The position numbers and the translations under genes were made by a program. From contig CBDCBO010000005.1 of assembly GCA_965214335.1 (NCBI GenBank), forward strand, positions 434,001 through 498,000: 64,000 nt of DNA, read 5' to 3'. Below are positions 45,021-54,209 of this stretch, piece after piece. Position 1 is the first letter of the stretch. Each line of letters opens with the position of its first letter. The DNA is from Velthaea sp965214335 (lineage in GTDB: Bacteria; Vulcanimicrobiota; Vulcanimicrobiia; Vulcanimicrobiales; Vulcanimicrobiaceae). The notes under the pieces were generated by a model. That model ran no database searches and was not told where the DNA came from. It saw nothing but the letters and a program-made list of their open reading frames with translations.

Positions 45021-45632
45021 ATGTTCTATTCGAATGGTAGCCGGCGGCACGTACTAGCAGCGACGCTCCTTTGGATCGGAGTGCTGGCGTCGGCCGCATG
45101 CGCCCGGGCCGCCGGCGCACCCGCCGACTATCGCGTTAAGTTCGAAACGTCGGGCGGCGCTTTTACGGTCCGCATCGTCCGCGCGCAAGCCCCGCATGGC
45201 GCCGATCGCTTGTACGAACTCGTCGAACATCACTTCTTTGACGGCGCACGTTTCTACCGCATCGTTCCCGGTTTCGTGGTGCAATGGGGCTATGCCGGCG
45301 ACCCGGCACTCTCCAAGAAATGGAGTAGCGCAATCCCGGACGATCCGGTTCGCGCGACCAATGCGCGGGCGACGCTAACGTTTGCCGCATCGAGTGAACC
45401 GAATAGCCGATCGAGTCAACTGTTTGTGAATTTGGGTAACAATGCGCGCTTAGATGCGATGGGGTTCGCGCCGCTGGGCAAGGTCGTTACGGGTATGAGC
45501 GTCGTCGATAAAGTCTACGCGGGGTATGGTGAAAGCCCGGATCAAGGCAGCATCGCAGCCGACGGCAACCGCTACCTCAGCAAGACATTTCCCAAGCTCG
45601 ACTTCATCAAGACGGCTCGCATTATTCCGTGA
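45021..45632 (+). CDS. Exported cyclophilin-type peptidyl-prolyl isomerase
   Basis: A 203-residue cyclophilin with a signal peptide (LAATLLWIGVLASAACARA). The domain shows FDGARFYRIVPGFVVQWG with the catalytic Arg and Phe, ARATLTFAASSEPNSRSSQLFVN, and FAPLGKVVTGMSVVDKVYAGYG. Cyclophilins of this size speed proline isomerisation during envelope protein folding. ATG 45021 follows GAGGGCGAG. The stop overlaps the GTG of the aspartyl protease gene. Confidence 0.88.
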   Translation: MFYSNGSRRHVLAATLLWIGVLASAACARAAGAPADYRVKFETSGGAFTVRIVRAQAPHGADRLYELVEHHFFDGARFYRIVPGFVVQWGYAGDPALSKKWSSAIPDDPVRATNARATLTFAASSEPNSRSSQLFVNLGNNARLDAMGFAPLGKVVTGMSVVDKVYAGYGESPDQGSIAADGNRYLSKTFPKLDFIKTARIIP

Positions 45633-47200
45633 GCGCCGTATGCGCACCGAGCCGTCATGAAGTTCCGCGCGTGAGGTGGGTCTGGTCGTACGCCCGCGCC
45701 CGCGTTGCGCTGAACATAACGTGGTTGTTCGCGCTGTTCGTCGGCGCGACCGCCGTCGCGCGGGCCGATTGGCAACCCGGCGGGGTGCAGGCGACGCGCG
45801 CCGTGCTCGCAGACGTACTTGCGGCTTACGATCGCGGCATGTTGCCTGCCGCGATCCGCGCGCAACGCCGCGAGCATTGGACATACACAAACGGTTCCCG
45901 TCGGATCGACGTTGCCGTTGCCCTCCGAAACGGCGACTTTCGCACCTCGCTCGAACTCGATGGGCTAACGTATATGGCGGGGCGAATCGGCGGTGTACGC
46001 TGGCGTGCGAGCGGAAACGGGATCGTCCATGGGGTCGAAGCCGACTTGCAAGGCGATGCGCTCGACCGCGCGCCGCAAGCAATTGTCGGATTCGATCCGC
46101 TCACGACGACCCTGGTGGGCGAAACGCAAGAACCCGTACCCGCCTGGGTGCTGCAGACGCATCCCGCAGGCGATAAGCCCGCTTTTCTGTACGTCGCGCG
46201 TGCTACGGCGACGATCGTGCGTGAAGTCGTGCGTGACGGCAAACGCGTCATCACCACCAATTTCGATAATTTTGAAGCGCTTGGAGACGGATTGCGCGCA
46301 CGTCATTGGCGGGTGACCGACGGCATCGGTGCCGATACGCTCGATGTTACGGTGAACGCGATCGAGCCGGCTGTCGTCGATCCGGCGGACGTCTTTTTTC
46401 CGTCCCGCCGCGTTTTTGTGGCGCCGGCGCCACTCGCAGCGAGCGTTGATCTCGAGGCGGTCTTTGCGCGTGGCGGCGAAATCCGACTCCGCGTTAGCAT
46501 CGCTGGGAAACCACGTTGGTTCGTTCTCGATACGGGTACTGCGAGCATCACTGTCGACCCGCCGATCGCTGAGCGTAACGGCGGATCAACGCTCGGACAT
46601 GCGGTGCTGCCGACGCTCGACGTCGGCCCACTGCACTTAGACCGGGTATCAGTGCTCGCCGTGCCGTTCAACGGCGATGGCATCTTAGGTCACGATTTCT
46701 TTTTCGGCCATGTTATCGAAATCGATTACCGGCGCCAACGCGTACGGGTGCTCAGTGACCTCGACGTACAGACCGTCTTCGCCGACCCCAAAACAACGGT
46801 CATCGACATGAATGTCGATCAGGGTTTGCCGCTGGCCCGGGCAGCCTTTGGTGCGGCGCAAAGCGATACGTTCGCGCTTGACACCGGCTCGCCGCGCTTA
46901 TATGTGATGCGTCCGTTCATGCGACGCTACATGCACGAGATCGACGAACATTGGACCACCGCGGGGCGGCCTTTCGCCGAGAACTATCTCGAAGGCGGCA
47001 TCGAACTGCAGCCGTATCGCGTCGCCCAGTTCGCGTTTGCCGGCGCTGTGGCGCACGACCTTATGGTGGGCGGCCAGATACCGGCGCGCACCGGGGACGA
47101 TCTTGCCGTTCCGTTCGATGGGATCATCGGGACCGATATCTTGGCGAATTTCGATTTGTACTTTGACTACGACCGTGGCCGGCTCGGGCTCAAACAGTAA
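45629..47200 (+). CDS. Two-lobed retropepsin-like aspartyl protease
   Basis: A 523-residue protein with a hydrophobic export signal at residues 28-46 and an N-terminal unknown domain of about 240 residues. The C-terminal half carries two aspartyl-protease repeats: RWFVLDTGTASITV with its partner DGILGHDFFFG, and DTFALDTGSPRLYV with IIGTDILANF. Each DTG plus psi-loop Gly is a retropepsin-type lobe, so the polypeptide can fold as a monomeric pepsin-like enzyme. GTG 45629 overlaps the cyclophilin stop; GTG 45671 is also possible. Partner and substrate unknown. Confidence 0.78.
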   Translation: MSAVCAPSRHEVPRVRWVWSYARARVALNITWLFALFVGATAVARADWQPGGVQATRAVLADVLAAYDRGMLPAAIRAQRREHWTYTNGSRRIDVAVALRNGDFRTSLELDGLTYMAGRIGGVRWRASGNGIVHGVEADLQGDALDRAPQAIVGFDPLTTTLVGETQEPVPAWVLQTHPAGDKPAFLYVARATATIVREVVRDGKRVITTNFDNFEALGDGLRARHWRVTDGIGADTLDVTVNAIEPAVVDPADVFFPSRRVFVAPAPLAASVDLEAVFARGGEIRLRVSIAGKPRWFVLDTGTASITVDPPIAERNGGSTLGHAVLPTLDVGPLHLDRVSVLAVPFNGDGILGHDFFFGHVIEIDYRRQRVRVLSDLDVQTVFADPKTTVIDMNVDQGLPLARAAFGAAQSDTFALDTGSPRLYVMRPFMRRYMHEIDEHWTTAGRPFAENYLEGGIELQPYRVAQFAFAGAVAHDLMVGGQIPARTGDDLAVPFDGIIGTDILANFDLYFDYDRGRLGLKQ

Positions 47201-47248
47201 ATGTTCGCCTGGCGATTGCAAGTCGCCGGCGCGATGTAGGTCTACCGG

Positions 47249-48250
47249 CTATTGCACGAACATCGGTGTCCGCGCCGGCGCGTCGACGAGCCGCGCGAGT
47301 TCGTCGTCGAGATGGATCAGCGTAACGGACGCGCCCGCCATTTCCAGCGACGTGACGTACTCGCCGACATAGCTGCGGTGAATGCCGATGCCAAGTTCGG
47401 CCAGCCGGGCTGCGACGCGGCGGAACATGATATACAGCTCCATCGCGGGCGTCGCGCCCAAACCGTTGACCAAGACCGCCACGTTTTCTCCGCGCGCGAG
47501 CGGCATATCGGCAAGAATCGCATCGAGCAGCGAATCGGTGACGCGGTCGGCCGATTCTAACGGGCCGCGCCGCATGCCGGGTTCGCCGTGAATGCCGAGC
47601 CCAATCTCCATCTCATCGTCGGCTAACGAAAACGTGGCGCGACCCGCCGCCGGGACGGTGCATGCCGATAACGCGACGCCCATCGTGCGCGTGCGGTCGT
47701 TGGCCTTGCGTGCCGTCGTCTCGACTTCGGCCAGCGAAACCATCTCCGCCGCGCGGGCTGCGATGACTTTGAAAACGAAAAAGCCGCCGGCAATCCCGCG
47801 CCGCTCGTCTTCTTGGCCCTTGGGCGCCGAAGCAACGTCGTCGGTGACGAGAACCGTTCGTACCTCGATGCCTTCGTCGGCCGCAAACTCGGCGGCCATG
47901 TCGAAGTTCATCACGTCGCCCGAATAATTGCCATACGAGTAGATAATGCCCGCGCCGCCGTTAACCGCGCGCGTCGTGGCCAGCACGGGGTCGGGCGGCG
48001 GCGATGCAAAGACATTGCCGACCGGACAACCGTCGGCCGAACCCTCGCCGACATACCCCATGAACGCTGGTTCGTGGCCCGAGCCGCCGCCGATGATGAC
48101 GCCGACTTTTCCGGCGATTGGCGCATTGACACGCACCACCGCCCGTCCGTTACCGCCTTCGGCGCGGCGCACCAAATCCGGGTGCGCCGCAACGTAGCCA
48201 TCGATCATCTCGTCGACGACGGCGAACGGATCGTTGACCAGTTTCTTCAC
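47249..48250 (-). CDS. dhaK: Dihydroxyacetone kinase subunit DhaK
   Basis: A 333-residue DhaK: GKVGVIIGGGSGHEPAFMGYVG binds substrate, with the His that forms a hemiaminal in LGIHGEPGMRRGPL; GNVFASPPPDPVLA, YGNYSGDVMNFDMA and VNGLGATPAMELYI complete the family pattern. DhaK binds dihydroxyacetone (or related ketoses) and DhaL supplies the nucleotide. DhaL lies 6 kb away on the opposite strand and no DhaM is present, so an ATP-dependent kinase is likely. Its ATG overlaps the upstream ATPase stop by 4 bases. Confidence 0.9.
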   Translation of the reverse strand: MKKLVNDPFAVVDEMIDGYVAAHPDLVRRAEGGNGRAVVRVNAPIAGKVGVIIGGGSGHEPAFMGYVGEGSADGCPVGNVFASPPPDPVLATTRAVNGGAGIIYSYGNYSGDVMNFDMAAEFAADEGIEVRTVLVTDDVASAPKGQEDERRGIAGGFFVFKVIAARAAEMVSLAEVETTARKANDRTRTMGVALSACTVPAAGRATFSLADDEMEIGLGIHGEPGMRRGPLESADRVTDSLLDAILADMPLARGENVAVLVNGLGATPAMELYIMFRRVAARLAELGIGIHRSYVGEYVTSLEMAGASVTLIHLDDELARLVDAPARTPMFVQ

Positions 48251-49341
48251 AAGTACGCAAGCCCGCTTTCGCGGTCGAACACGTGGAGCTTCGCCGGATC
48301 GATCGTCGCCATGATCGCGTCACCGATCCGCGCCGCATGATCCGCGCCGACTCGGGCCATGAACGACATACCTTCCGAAGTGAGGAACAAGTGCTGCTCG
48401 GCACCGAGCGTTTCAACCACATCGACGCGGGCCCGAATCGCTGTCGGATCGAGCGAAGCGCCGTTCCCCACGATAACATCCTCGGGCCGGACGCCCATCG
48501 TAACGCTACGTGACGTCGTGCGCGACAGTAATTGCGCTGATTTTCCGTTGACGGGAAACGCAAACGCCGGTCCGCGCAAGGTCGCTGTGTCGCCGTTGCT
48601 CTCGATTTCGGCGTCCATGAAATTCATCGGCGGTGAACCGATGAAGCTGGCGACGAATTTGTTGGCCGGATGATCGTAGATTTCTTTGGGCGCGGCACAT
48701 TGCTGAACGTGTCCGTCCTTCATGACCACGATCCGGTCACCCATCGTCATCGCTTCGACTTGATCGTGCGTAACGTACATGACCGTATTCTTAACGCGTT
48801 GATGAATGCGCAAGAGTTCGGTGCGCGTGTTGGCGCGCACTTGGGCATCGAGATTCGAGAGCGGTTCGTCCATCAGAAACACGGCCGGTTCACGCACGAT
48901 GGCCCGCCCGAGTGCGACCCGCTGACGTTGGCCGCCCGAGAGTTCGCGCGGCTTGCGCTTGAGCAAATGCCCGATTCCCAGCATACCCGACGCCTCTTGA
49001 ATACGCCGTTCGATTTCGGTCGATGCGACCTTGCGCATCTTTAAGCCGAAGGCCATATTGTCGTAGACCGACATGTGCGGATACAGCGCATAACTCTGAA
49101 ACACCATCGCGATGTCGCGATCCTTGGGCTCGACGTCGTTGACGCGCTGGTCGCCGATGAAAACGCTTCCGCCGCTAATGTCTTCCAAACCCGCGACCAT
49201 CCGCAGCGTGGTCGTTTTGCCGCAGCCGGACGGTCCCACGAGCACCATGAATTCGTCGTCGTTGATATCCAAGTTCACGGCGTCGACCGCGATGACGTTG
49301 CCGTACTTCTTGGTGAGCGCTTCGAGTTTGATCTTTGCCAT
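48247..49341 (-). CDS. MalK/UgpC-type ABC importer ATPase (orphan)
   Basis: A 364-residue ATPase with GPSGCGKTTTLRMVAGLE, Q-loop VFQSYALYPHMSVYDNMAFGL, signature LSGGQRQRVALGRAI, Walker B VFLMDEPLSNLD, His switch YVTHDQVEAM and a C-terminal TOBE/regulatory domain (IGSPPMNFMDAEI, MGVRPEDV). Such ATPases energise CUT1 importers of di- and oligosaccharides or glycerol-3-P. No CUT1 permeases lie in the window, and the neighbouring importer is CUT2-like with its own ATPase, so this one may serve importers elsewhere. Confidence 0.88.
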   Translation of the reverse strand: MAKIKLEALTKKYGNVIAVDAVNLDINDDEFMVLVGPSGCGKTTTLRMVAGLEDISGGSVFIGDQRVNDVEPKDRDIAMVFQSYALYPHMSVYDNMAFGLKMRKVASTEIERRIQEASGMLGIGHLLKRKPRELSGGQRQRVALGRAIVREPAVFLMDEPLSNLDAQVRANTRTELLRIHQRVKNTVMYVTHDQVEAMTMGDRIVVMKDGHVQQCAAPKEIYDHPANKFVASFIGSPPMNFMDAEIESNGDTATLRGPAFAFPVNGKSAQLLSRTTSRSVTMGVRPEDVIVGNGASLDPTAIRARVDVVETLGAEQHLFLTSEGMSFMARVGADHAARIGDAIMATIDPAKLHVFDRESGLAYL

Positions 49342-49562
49342 AGTATTGCACTGCTCCTAAGCTGAGACCGTGAATGAGAATGTTCCGGCCGTATAAGGCA
49401 AGGCTGAAATTCGGCCGAAGCTGGGAAAGCCGCGGGTGACAGCCGAACGGCGTCGCCGCAGCGCCCGGTGCCGCCGGAGGGAAGGCAACGTGGCGGAATG
49501 TTCCCTCTCAATACAACGATCGCCCTTCGTGGCCTTTTTTCAGGTAGGCGATACCTTGGCCG

Positions 49563-50570
49563 TCAAGCCGGCGCGATCTTCGCAATCGAGGCGCGCTCCA
49601 TGTAACGCGGTTGTAAGACGATCGTCCGGGCCGCGCCCGTATAGCGACCGTCGACCCGTTCGATGAGCATCTCGGCCGCGCGCGTGCCGAGTTGGTCGGT
49701 GGGTTGACGCATCGTCGATAGCGGCGGGTCCAGGAACGGCGCCCAGGTGGGATCGTCAAAGGCCAAAATACTGATGTCGCGGGGCACCGCGAAACCGAGG
49801 TCGCGCACCGCCCGCAGCGCCCCGATCGTCATCGGGTGGTTTACGATGAACAGCGCGGTCGGCCGCGCGGGATGCGACAGAACGGCCAGCGTTTCTTCAT
49901 AGCCGCCGTCTTCTTTATAGTCGCCTTCGCGCATGTTTTCGGGGTCGAGCGTCACGCCGCGCTCGAGCAGCGCTCGCCGGAAGCCGACGATGCGATCGCG
50001 TCCGGGCGACGTCCGGCTGGCGCCGATGACGCCGATGCGTCGATGACCCGCGTCAAACAAGGCGACGGCGGCAATCGTTCCGCCGGCTGCGTTGTTGATG
50101 GCCACCGTATCGAGCGTCACATCGTCGACTCGCCGGTCTAAACACACGACCGGAATGTCGTTGCTGAGCAGCGGCGCGAGTGCCGATCCGCTAAAGGAGA
50201 CCGGCAGCACGATAACACCGCCGATGCGCTGGGCGAGCATTGCGCCGCAGTGCAGCCGCTCGCGGTCGGCGTCTTCGTCCGAATTGCACAAGAACAGGTC
50301 GTGGCCGTTGCGATACGCGACGGCTTCGATGGTCCGAATCACCTCCGCGGCGAACGGGTTACCAACATCGGCGATGATGAGTCCCAAGGTACCGGATTTT
50401 TGGAGCCGGATCGCACGCGCGCGCTGATCGATGCTGTAGTTGAGCTGGCGCGCCGCGGCGATCACCCGTTCGCGCGTGTCGCCCGCCACCGGGCGGCTCG
50501 TATTGAGCACGCGCGAGACACTCGCGACCGAGACGCCGGCCAAGTCGGCGACGTCTTTGATGCTAGCCAT
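49563..50570 (-). CDS. LacI-family transcriptional regulator
   Basis: A 335-residue LacI/PurR-type repressor: ASIKDVADLAGVSVASVSRVL HTH, the hinge helix DQRARAIRLQKSGTLGLII, and a periplasmic-binding-protein-like sensor (SILAFDDPTWAPFLDPPLST). ATG 50570 is chosen because the HTH starts immediately after it; a longer upstream frame is an artefact. It lies between the dhaK-ATPase genes and the importer, all on one strand. Two identical LacI-type palindromes upstream of the importer (54001-54016, 54196-54209) are its likely targets. Confidence 0.9.
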   Translation of the reverse strand: MASIKDVADLAGVSVASVSRVLNTSRPVAGDTRERVIAAARQLNYSIDQRARAIRLQKSGTLGLIIADVGNPFAAEVIRTIEAVAYRNGHDLFLCNSDEDADRERLHCGAMLAQRIGGVIVLPVSFSGSALAPLLSNDIPVVCLDRRVDDVTLDTVAINNAAGGTIAAVALFDAGHRRIGVIGASRTSPGRDRIVGFRRALLERGVTLDPENMREGDYKEDGGYEETLAVLSHPARPTALFIVNHPMTIGALRAVRDLGFAVPRDISILAFDDPTWAPFLDPPLSTMRQPTDQLGTRAAEMLIERVDGRYTGAARTIVLQPRYMERASIAKIAPA

Positions 50571-50617
50571 CAAACCCGTCTCGGCGGGAAGCCACGCGGG
50601 CCCCGACGGCGCGTGCT

Positions 50618-51874
50618 TTACGCGCGGCCGTGGGAAACGCGCGATCTGCGCGCCAGCGAATCGACGATGACGGCAATCGCGAGGACCGCGCCGGTGATCA
50701 TGTAGCGCAACGACGACGATAGGTCGAGCAAGGTCAAGCCGCTCGCAATCGATTGAATGACGATGATGCCGAGCAGTGCCGAATAAGCGCTGCCGCGGCC
50801 ACCGAAAAGGCTCGTGCCGCCGATGACGGCGGCCGAAATCGCGTTGAGGTTCACGTCGCCGGTACCGGCTTGCTGACTGGCCGACGCCAGGCGCGCCGCG
50901 GCGAGCACACCGCCGGTTGCGGCAAAGACGGAACACAGCACGAAGGCGCTGGTGTAGATGCGCCCGACGTGGATGCCGGCCCGGCGCGCGGCTTCCCGGT
51001 TGCCGCCGACGGCGGTCAGCGAGCGGCCCCACTTGGTGCGCGTCAGCGCGTAGTTCGTGAGCACGACGAGACCCGCGAAGAAACCGAACATCCAGGGCAC
51101 GCCGCGGTCGCGATTGAGATAGGCGACCACCAGCTCCAAGCCGATCAGAATGACTCCCGAACGCAGCAAGAGGCTCGCGAGCGACGGCGCCGAGAGGCCG
51201 GCCGTGCGCCGCCGGGCGGCCGTGTTGAAGCCCGAGGCGAACATCGCGATTGCCGCCAGCGCCGCAATGAGGTAGGCGACCGCGTGCGGCATGCAATACA
51301 GCTGACCGAGGTTGACCACCGGCGAGCCGTACGGCAAATTCACCGAGCCGCCTTGGCCCAAGATGTAGAGTTGCAGGCCCAGCACCGCGAGCAGGCCGGC
51401 CAGGGTCGCAACGAAGCTCGGCATCCCAAAGCGATTGAACAGGAACGCGTACAGCGAACCAATCACCGCGCCGGCCGCGATTGCGGCGAAGATTGCAAGC
51501 ACGACCGGCCAGCCCGAGTTGACCCATAACACGCCCAGGATGGCCGATGCGAAGCCACTGACCGAGCCGACCGACAAGTCGATCTCGCCGACCATGAGCA
51601 CGCAAACGATTCCGAGCGAGATCACGCCGACCGTCGAACAGTCGAAGAGCAAGTTGACAAGGTTGTTACTCGACAGAAAAACGGAATTGAGGCTCTGGAA
51701 CACGGTCCAAATGATGAGTAAGCCGACGACGACCGGCAGCGCGCCGAGGTCGCCCGAGCGCACCCGGCCGAGAAAAGCGCCGACCGCGCCGCCGAGACCG
51801 GTTTCGTGTTTAACCCGCTCGTCGCTCCGATCGAGCAACGGCTTCGGCGGCGGCTCGCTCTTGATCGCGGACAT
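50618..51874 (-). CDS. CUT2-type sugar ABC permease (FrcC/XylH-like)
   Basis: A 418-residue permease: hydrophilic N-terminus, then VLMVGEIDLSVGSVSGFASAI, FNRFGMPSFVATLAGLLAVLG, TKWGRSLTAVGGNREAARRAGI (EAA loop) and AISAAVIGGTSLFGGRGSAYSA. Size and motifs fit FrcC/XylH, permeases that work with a single-domain ATPase or XylG. The ATPase stop overlaps its start (51874), indicating coupling. 47 bases separate it from the LacI gene. Confidence 0.88.
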   Translation of the reverse strand: MSAIKSEPPPKPLLDRSDERVKHETGLGGAVGAFLGRVRSGDLGALPVVVGLLIIWTVFQSLNSVFLSSNNLVNLLFDCSTVGVISLGIVCVLMVGEIDLSVGSVSGFASAILGVLWVNSGWPVVLAIFAAIAAGAVIGSLYAFLFNRFGMPSFVATLAGLLAVLGLQLYILGQGGSVNLPYGSPVVNLGQLYCMPHAVAYLIAALAAIAMFASGFNTAARRRTAGLSAPSLASLLLRSGVILIGLELVVAYLNRDRGVPWMFGFFAGLVVLTNYALTRTKWGRSLTAVGGNREAARRAGIHVGRIYTSAFVLCSVFAATGGVLAAARLASASQQAGTGDVNLNAISAAVIGGTSLFGGRGSAYSALLGIIVIQSIASGLTLLDLSSSLRYMITGAVLAIAVIVDSLARRSRVSHGRA

Positions 51875-52692
51875 TACAGCTCCCCTTGCGTTTGCGTCGG
51901 TTGCGCTTGGCGCCGGCCGGCCCGGCGCGAGACCGAATTATCCGATGCGCCGGTGATCGCACCGACCAGTTCCGAATTCGACGTGTCGGGAAAGAAAACG
52001 CCGTTATTGCGCCCCAGCCGCAGCACGACGATACGGTCGGCCACTGCCCGGACGTCCTCCATGTTGTGGCTGATCATGATTACGCCGAGGCCGCGATCGC
52101 GCACGCGCTCGATAAGATTGAGCACTTCGGCGGTTTGCGCGACGCCGAGCGCGGCGGTCGGCTCGTCGAGAATGATAACGGTCGGATCGAGCAGCAGCGA
52201 CCGGGCGATGGCAACGGTCTGGCGCTGACCGCCCGACAGCGAAGCGACGGGAATGCGAACGCTCGGAATGCGAGCTGAAAGCTCCTTGAGCAACGTCCAG
52301 GCGCGATTCTCCATCGCGACTTCATCCATGCGGTATGGACTGAGTTCCTGACCTAAAAAAATATTGGCCACGACGTCGAGATTTTCACAAAGCGCAAGGT
52401 CTTGGAAGACGGTCGCAATCCCGAGTGCCAGCGATGCGCTGGGATCCGCCGCCGTCACCGGCTTGCCTTTGAAGGTCATGCTCCCGGCGGACGGCTGATG
52501 CACGCCGGCGAGCACCTTGACCAAGGTCGATTTGCCGGCGCCGTTATCGCCGACGAGCGCGACGACTTCGCCGGCGTGAACGTCGAGGTCGATGTCGGTC
52601 AATGCCGACACGGCCCCGAAGTGTTTAGAGATACCGCGTAAGCTCAAGACCAATTCGCCCGCCGGCGCCGGTCGCTGCAACGTGTCAGTCAT
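51874..52692 (-). CDS. Single-domain sugar ABC ATPase (FrcA-like)
   Basis: A 272-residue ATPase with one nucleotide-binding domain, as in FrcA rather than the duplicated RbsA type: GDNGAGKSTLVKVLAGVHQPSAG, VFQDLALCENLDVVANIFLG, signature LSGGQRQTVAIARSLL, Walker B VIILDEPTAALG and MISHNMEDV. ATG 52692 is used since the family start (LSLRGISKHFGAV) follows it. Preceded on its transcript by a strong hairpin that separates it from the binding-protein gene. Confidence 0.88.
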   Translation of the reverse strand: MTDTLQRPAPAGELVLSLRGISKHFGAVSALTDIDLDVHAGEVVALVGDNGAGKSTLVKVLAGVHQPSAGSMTFKGKPVTAADPSASLALGIATVFQDLALCENLDVVANIFLGQELSPYRMDEVAMENRAWTLLKELSARIPSVRIPVASLSGGQRQTVAIARSLLLDPTVIILDEPTAALGVAQTAEVLNLIERVRDRGLGVIMISHNMEDVRAVADRIVVLRLGRNNGVFFPDTSNSELVGAITGASDNSVSRRAGRRQAQPTQTQGEL

Positions 52693-52739
52693 GCGTGCGA
52701 GCCTGTTCCTTATGGAGAGCGCGGATAGGGCGGTCGGCA

Positions 52740-52768
52740 CACGCGCGACCACCCGGTGGTCGCGCGTG
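52740..52768 (-). promoter_or_regulatory. Intercistronic hairpin between binding protein and ATPase genes
   Basis: CACGCGCGACCAC and GTGGTCGCGCGTG form a perfect 13-base-pair stem around CCG, 21 bases after the binding-protein stop and 48 before the ATPase start in transcript direction. Such hairpins shield the binding-protein mRNA from 3' decay or attenuate readthrough, giving more binding protein than membrane parts. No U-tract follows, so a full terminator is less likely. Confidence 0.65.
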
Positions 52769-52789
52769 CCGGCTTGCGGCGCGGATGAG

Positions 52790-53884
52790 CTACGAAGTGA
52801 TGCCGAGCTTCGTGCAGCCCGCGGCGTACCGGCCCGTGCACAGCTGGCCGGGCGTCTGGATCGGTTTGCCGCTGACCATCTTATCGATGATCTCCGACTT
52901 GAGATTGGCGGCGGTGACGATCGCCGGGGTGAACAGCTGGGTCGGCGTGCCGAATAGGGTCGTGTCGGCTTTGGGCGGCTTGCCGTGCAGCAAGCTCACC
53001 GCGACGCGCGCTGCGGCGGCCGCGACGATTTCGCTGGGTTTGGAGATCGTGTTGTACTGATCGCCGGCGATGATCAATTGAAGCCCGGCGATCGTGGCAT
53101 CGTTGCCGGTGACCGGCGGAACCGGATCGACGCCGGCCGCTTTGAACGCCGCGATGGAACCGCCGCCCGTGCCGTCGTTCGCCGCGACGACGCCGATGAT
53201 TTTCTTGCCGAAGCGCGATACTTGGCCACTGACCCACTGCTGCGCTTTGGCCGGATCCCAACTCGGGGTGTCATACTCGGCTAGCGTCGTGTATCCGCTG
53301 CCGGCCAGGCCTTCGTGAATGCCTTTCTTGATCAAACCGGCCGCGGCGTCCGTCGGCGAACCGTTGACTTCGAGCAGGCCGCCGGCACTCGGCGAAACGC
53401 CCTTCTTTTTGAGGTCTTGCACTAATGATTGCGCGATCGTCTTACCGATCTGCTCGTTGTTGAAGGAGACATAATAGTCGACTTTGGTCGACGGGATGGG
53501 ACGGTCGTAGGCGATGACTTTCACGCCCTGACTCTGGGCCTGCTTGACGAGCGACGCCGCGGCCGTCGAATCGACCGGATCCATGACGATCACTTTCGCG
53601 CCCTGCGAGATGACCGAGTTGAATTGCTGCTGCTGCTTTGACGCGTCGGCATCGGCGTTTTGATACAAGACCGTACAACCCGAACATTGCTTGGTCATCT
53701 CGGCCACAAACCCGGGGTGATCGTGTTCGTCGTAGCGGGTCGAGCCTTCGTCCGGCATCAGAAAGGCGATTTTCGCGTTCGCCATATCGCCGCCCATTGA
53801 ATCGGCGGCCAGCGCATTCGCGCCGCCGAGGACGCTCACGAGGGCCGCCGCGCACGTGGCCCTCCACAACGTTGCTGTCTTCAT
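52790..53884 (-). CDS. Sugar ABC importer, periplasmic binding protein (FrcB/XylF-like)
   Basis: A 364-residue binding protein with a signal peptide (AALVSVLGGANALAA). IAFLMPDEGSTRYDEHDHPGF, AKVIVMDPVDSTAAASLV, VIAYDRPIPSTKVDYYVSFNN, GGLLEVNGSPTDAAAG and VVAANDGTGGGSIAAF are the cleft motifs of the xylose/fructose-binding group. Two cysteine pairs are present. The first gene of the minus-strand operon, with a promoter at 54000-54028. Confidence 0.88.
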   Translation of the reverse strand: MKTATLWRATCAAALVSVLGGANALAADSMGGDMANAKIAFLMPDEGSTRYDEHDHPGFVAEMTKQCSGCTVLYQNADADASKQQQQFNSVISQGAKVIVMDPVDSTAAASLVKQAQSQGVKVIAYDRPIPSTKVDYYVSFNNEQIGKTIAQSLVQDLKKKGVSPSAGGLLEVNGSPTDAAAGLIKKGIHEGLAGSGYTTLAEYDTPSWDPAKAQQWVSGQVSRFGKKIIGVVAANDGTGGGSIAAFKAAGVDPVPPVTGNDATIAGLQLIIAGDQYNTISKPSEIVAAAAARVAVSLLHGKPPKADTTLFGTPTQLFTPAIVTAANLKSEIIDKMVSGKPIQTPGQLCTGRYAAGCTKLGITS

Positions 53885-53999
53885 TGATATACTCCATTTC
53901 GTCGATCGTCGGTGACGACCGCGGGCAAGATGCGCTCGACGCGAGCGGCGGAAACCAAAAAGGCCCGCTCTGGAGATATCCTCCGCATCTCGTGCCGCG

Positions 54000-54028
54000 A
54001 TGGTAATGCTTTACCAATGGAGTGTCAA
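54000..54028 (-). promoter_or_regulatory. Importer promoter with overlapping LacI-type operator
   Basis: On the minus strand TTGACA (54028-54023), a 17-base spacer and TACCAT (54005-54000) make a good promoter about 115 bases upstream of the binding-protein start. The palindrome TGGTAATGCTTTACCA (54001-54016) covers the -10 box and most of the spacer, where bound repressor would block RNA polymerase. Confidence 0.65.
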
Positions 54029-54195
54029 GGATTGGCGGCATTTTCTTTCAGCCGAGTAAGGGCGGGTTGGAGGACCGGTGCGTCTCGTGTGCTGCGCTCG
54101 AAAGTGTTGGTTACCCGAGCCGAAGCGCAGGGTCTAAATACGTCCGTCGTGCGGCGGAGACTTCACGCAGCGCTGAGGGTTTTAGACCAACTGCG

Positions 54196-54209
54196 GGTAA
54201 AGCATTACC
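54196..54209. promoter_or_regulatory. Second copy of the LacI-type operator
   Basis: GGTAAAGCATTACC is the exact reverse complement of the core of the operator at 54001-54016. Centres are 194 bases apart. It is nested inside a TTTAGACC...GGTCTAAA inverted repeat (54181-54219) and lies 134 bases upstream of dhaL, so it could control dhaL directly or by looping with the first site. Confidence 0.62.

Noticed and set aside
50571..51605. Long N-terminal extension of the LacI regulator
   Set aside because: Out-of-frame shadow of the permease; the HTH starts at ATG 50570.
54100..54140. Sigma70 promoter for dhaL (TTGGTT ... TCTAAA)
   Set aside because: The 20-base spacing and weak boxes are not convincing.
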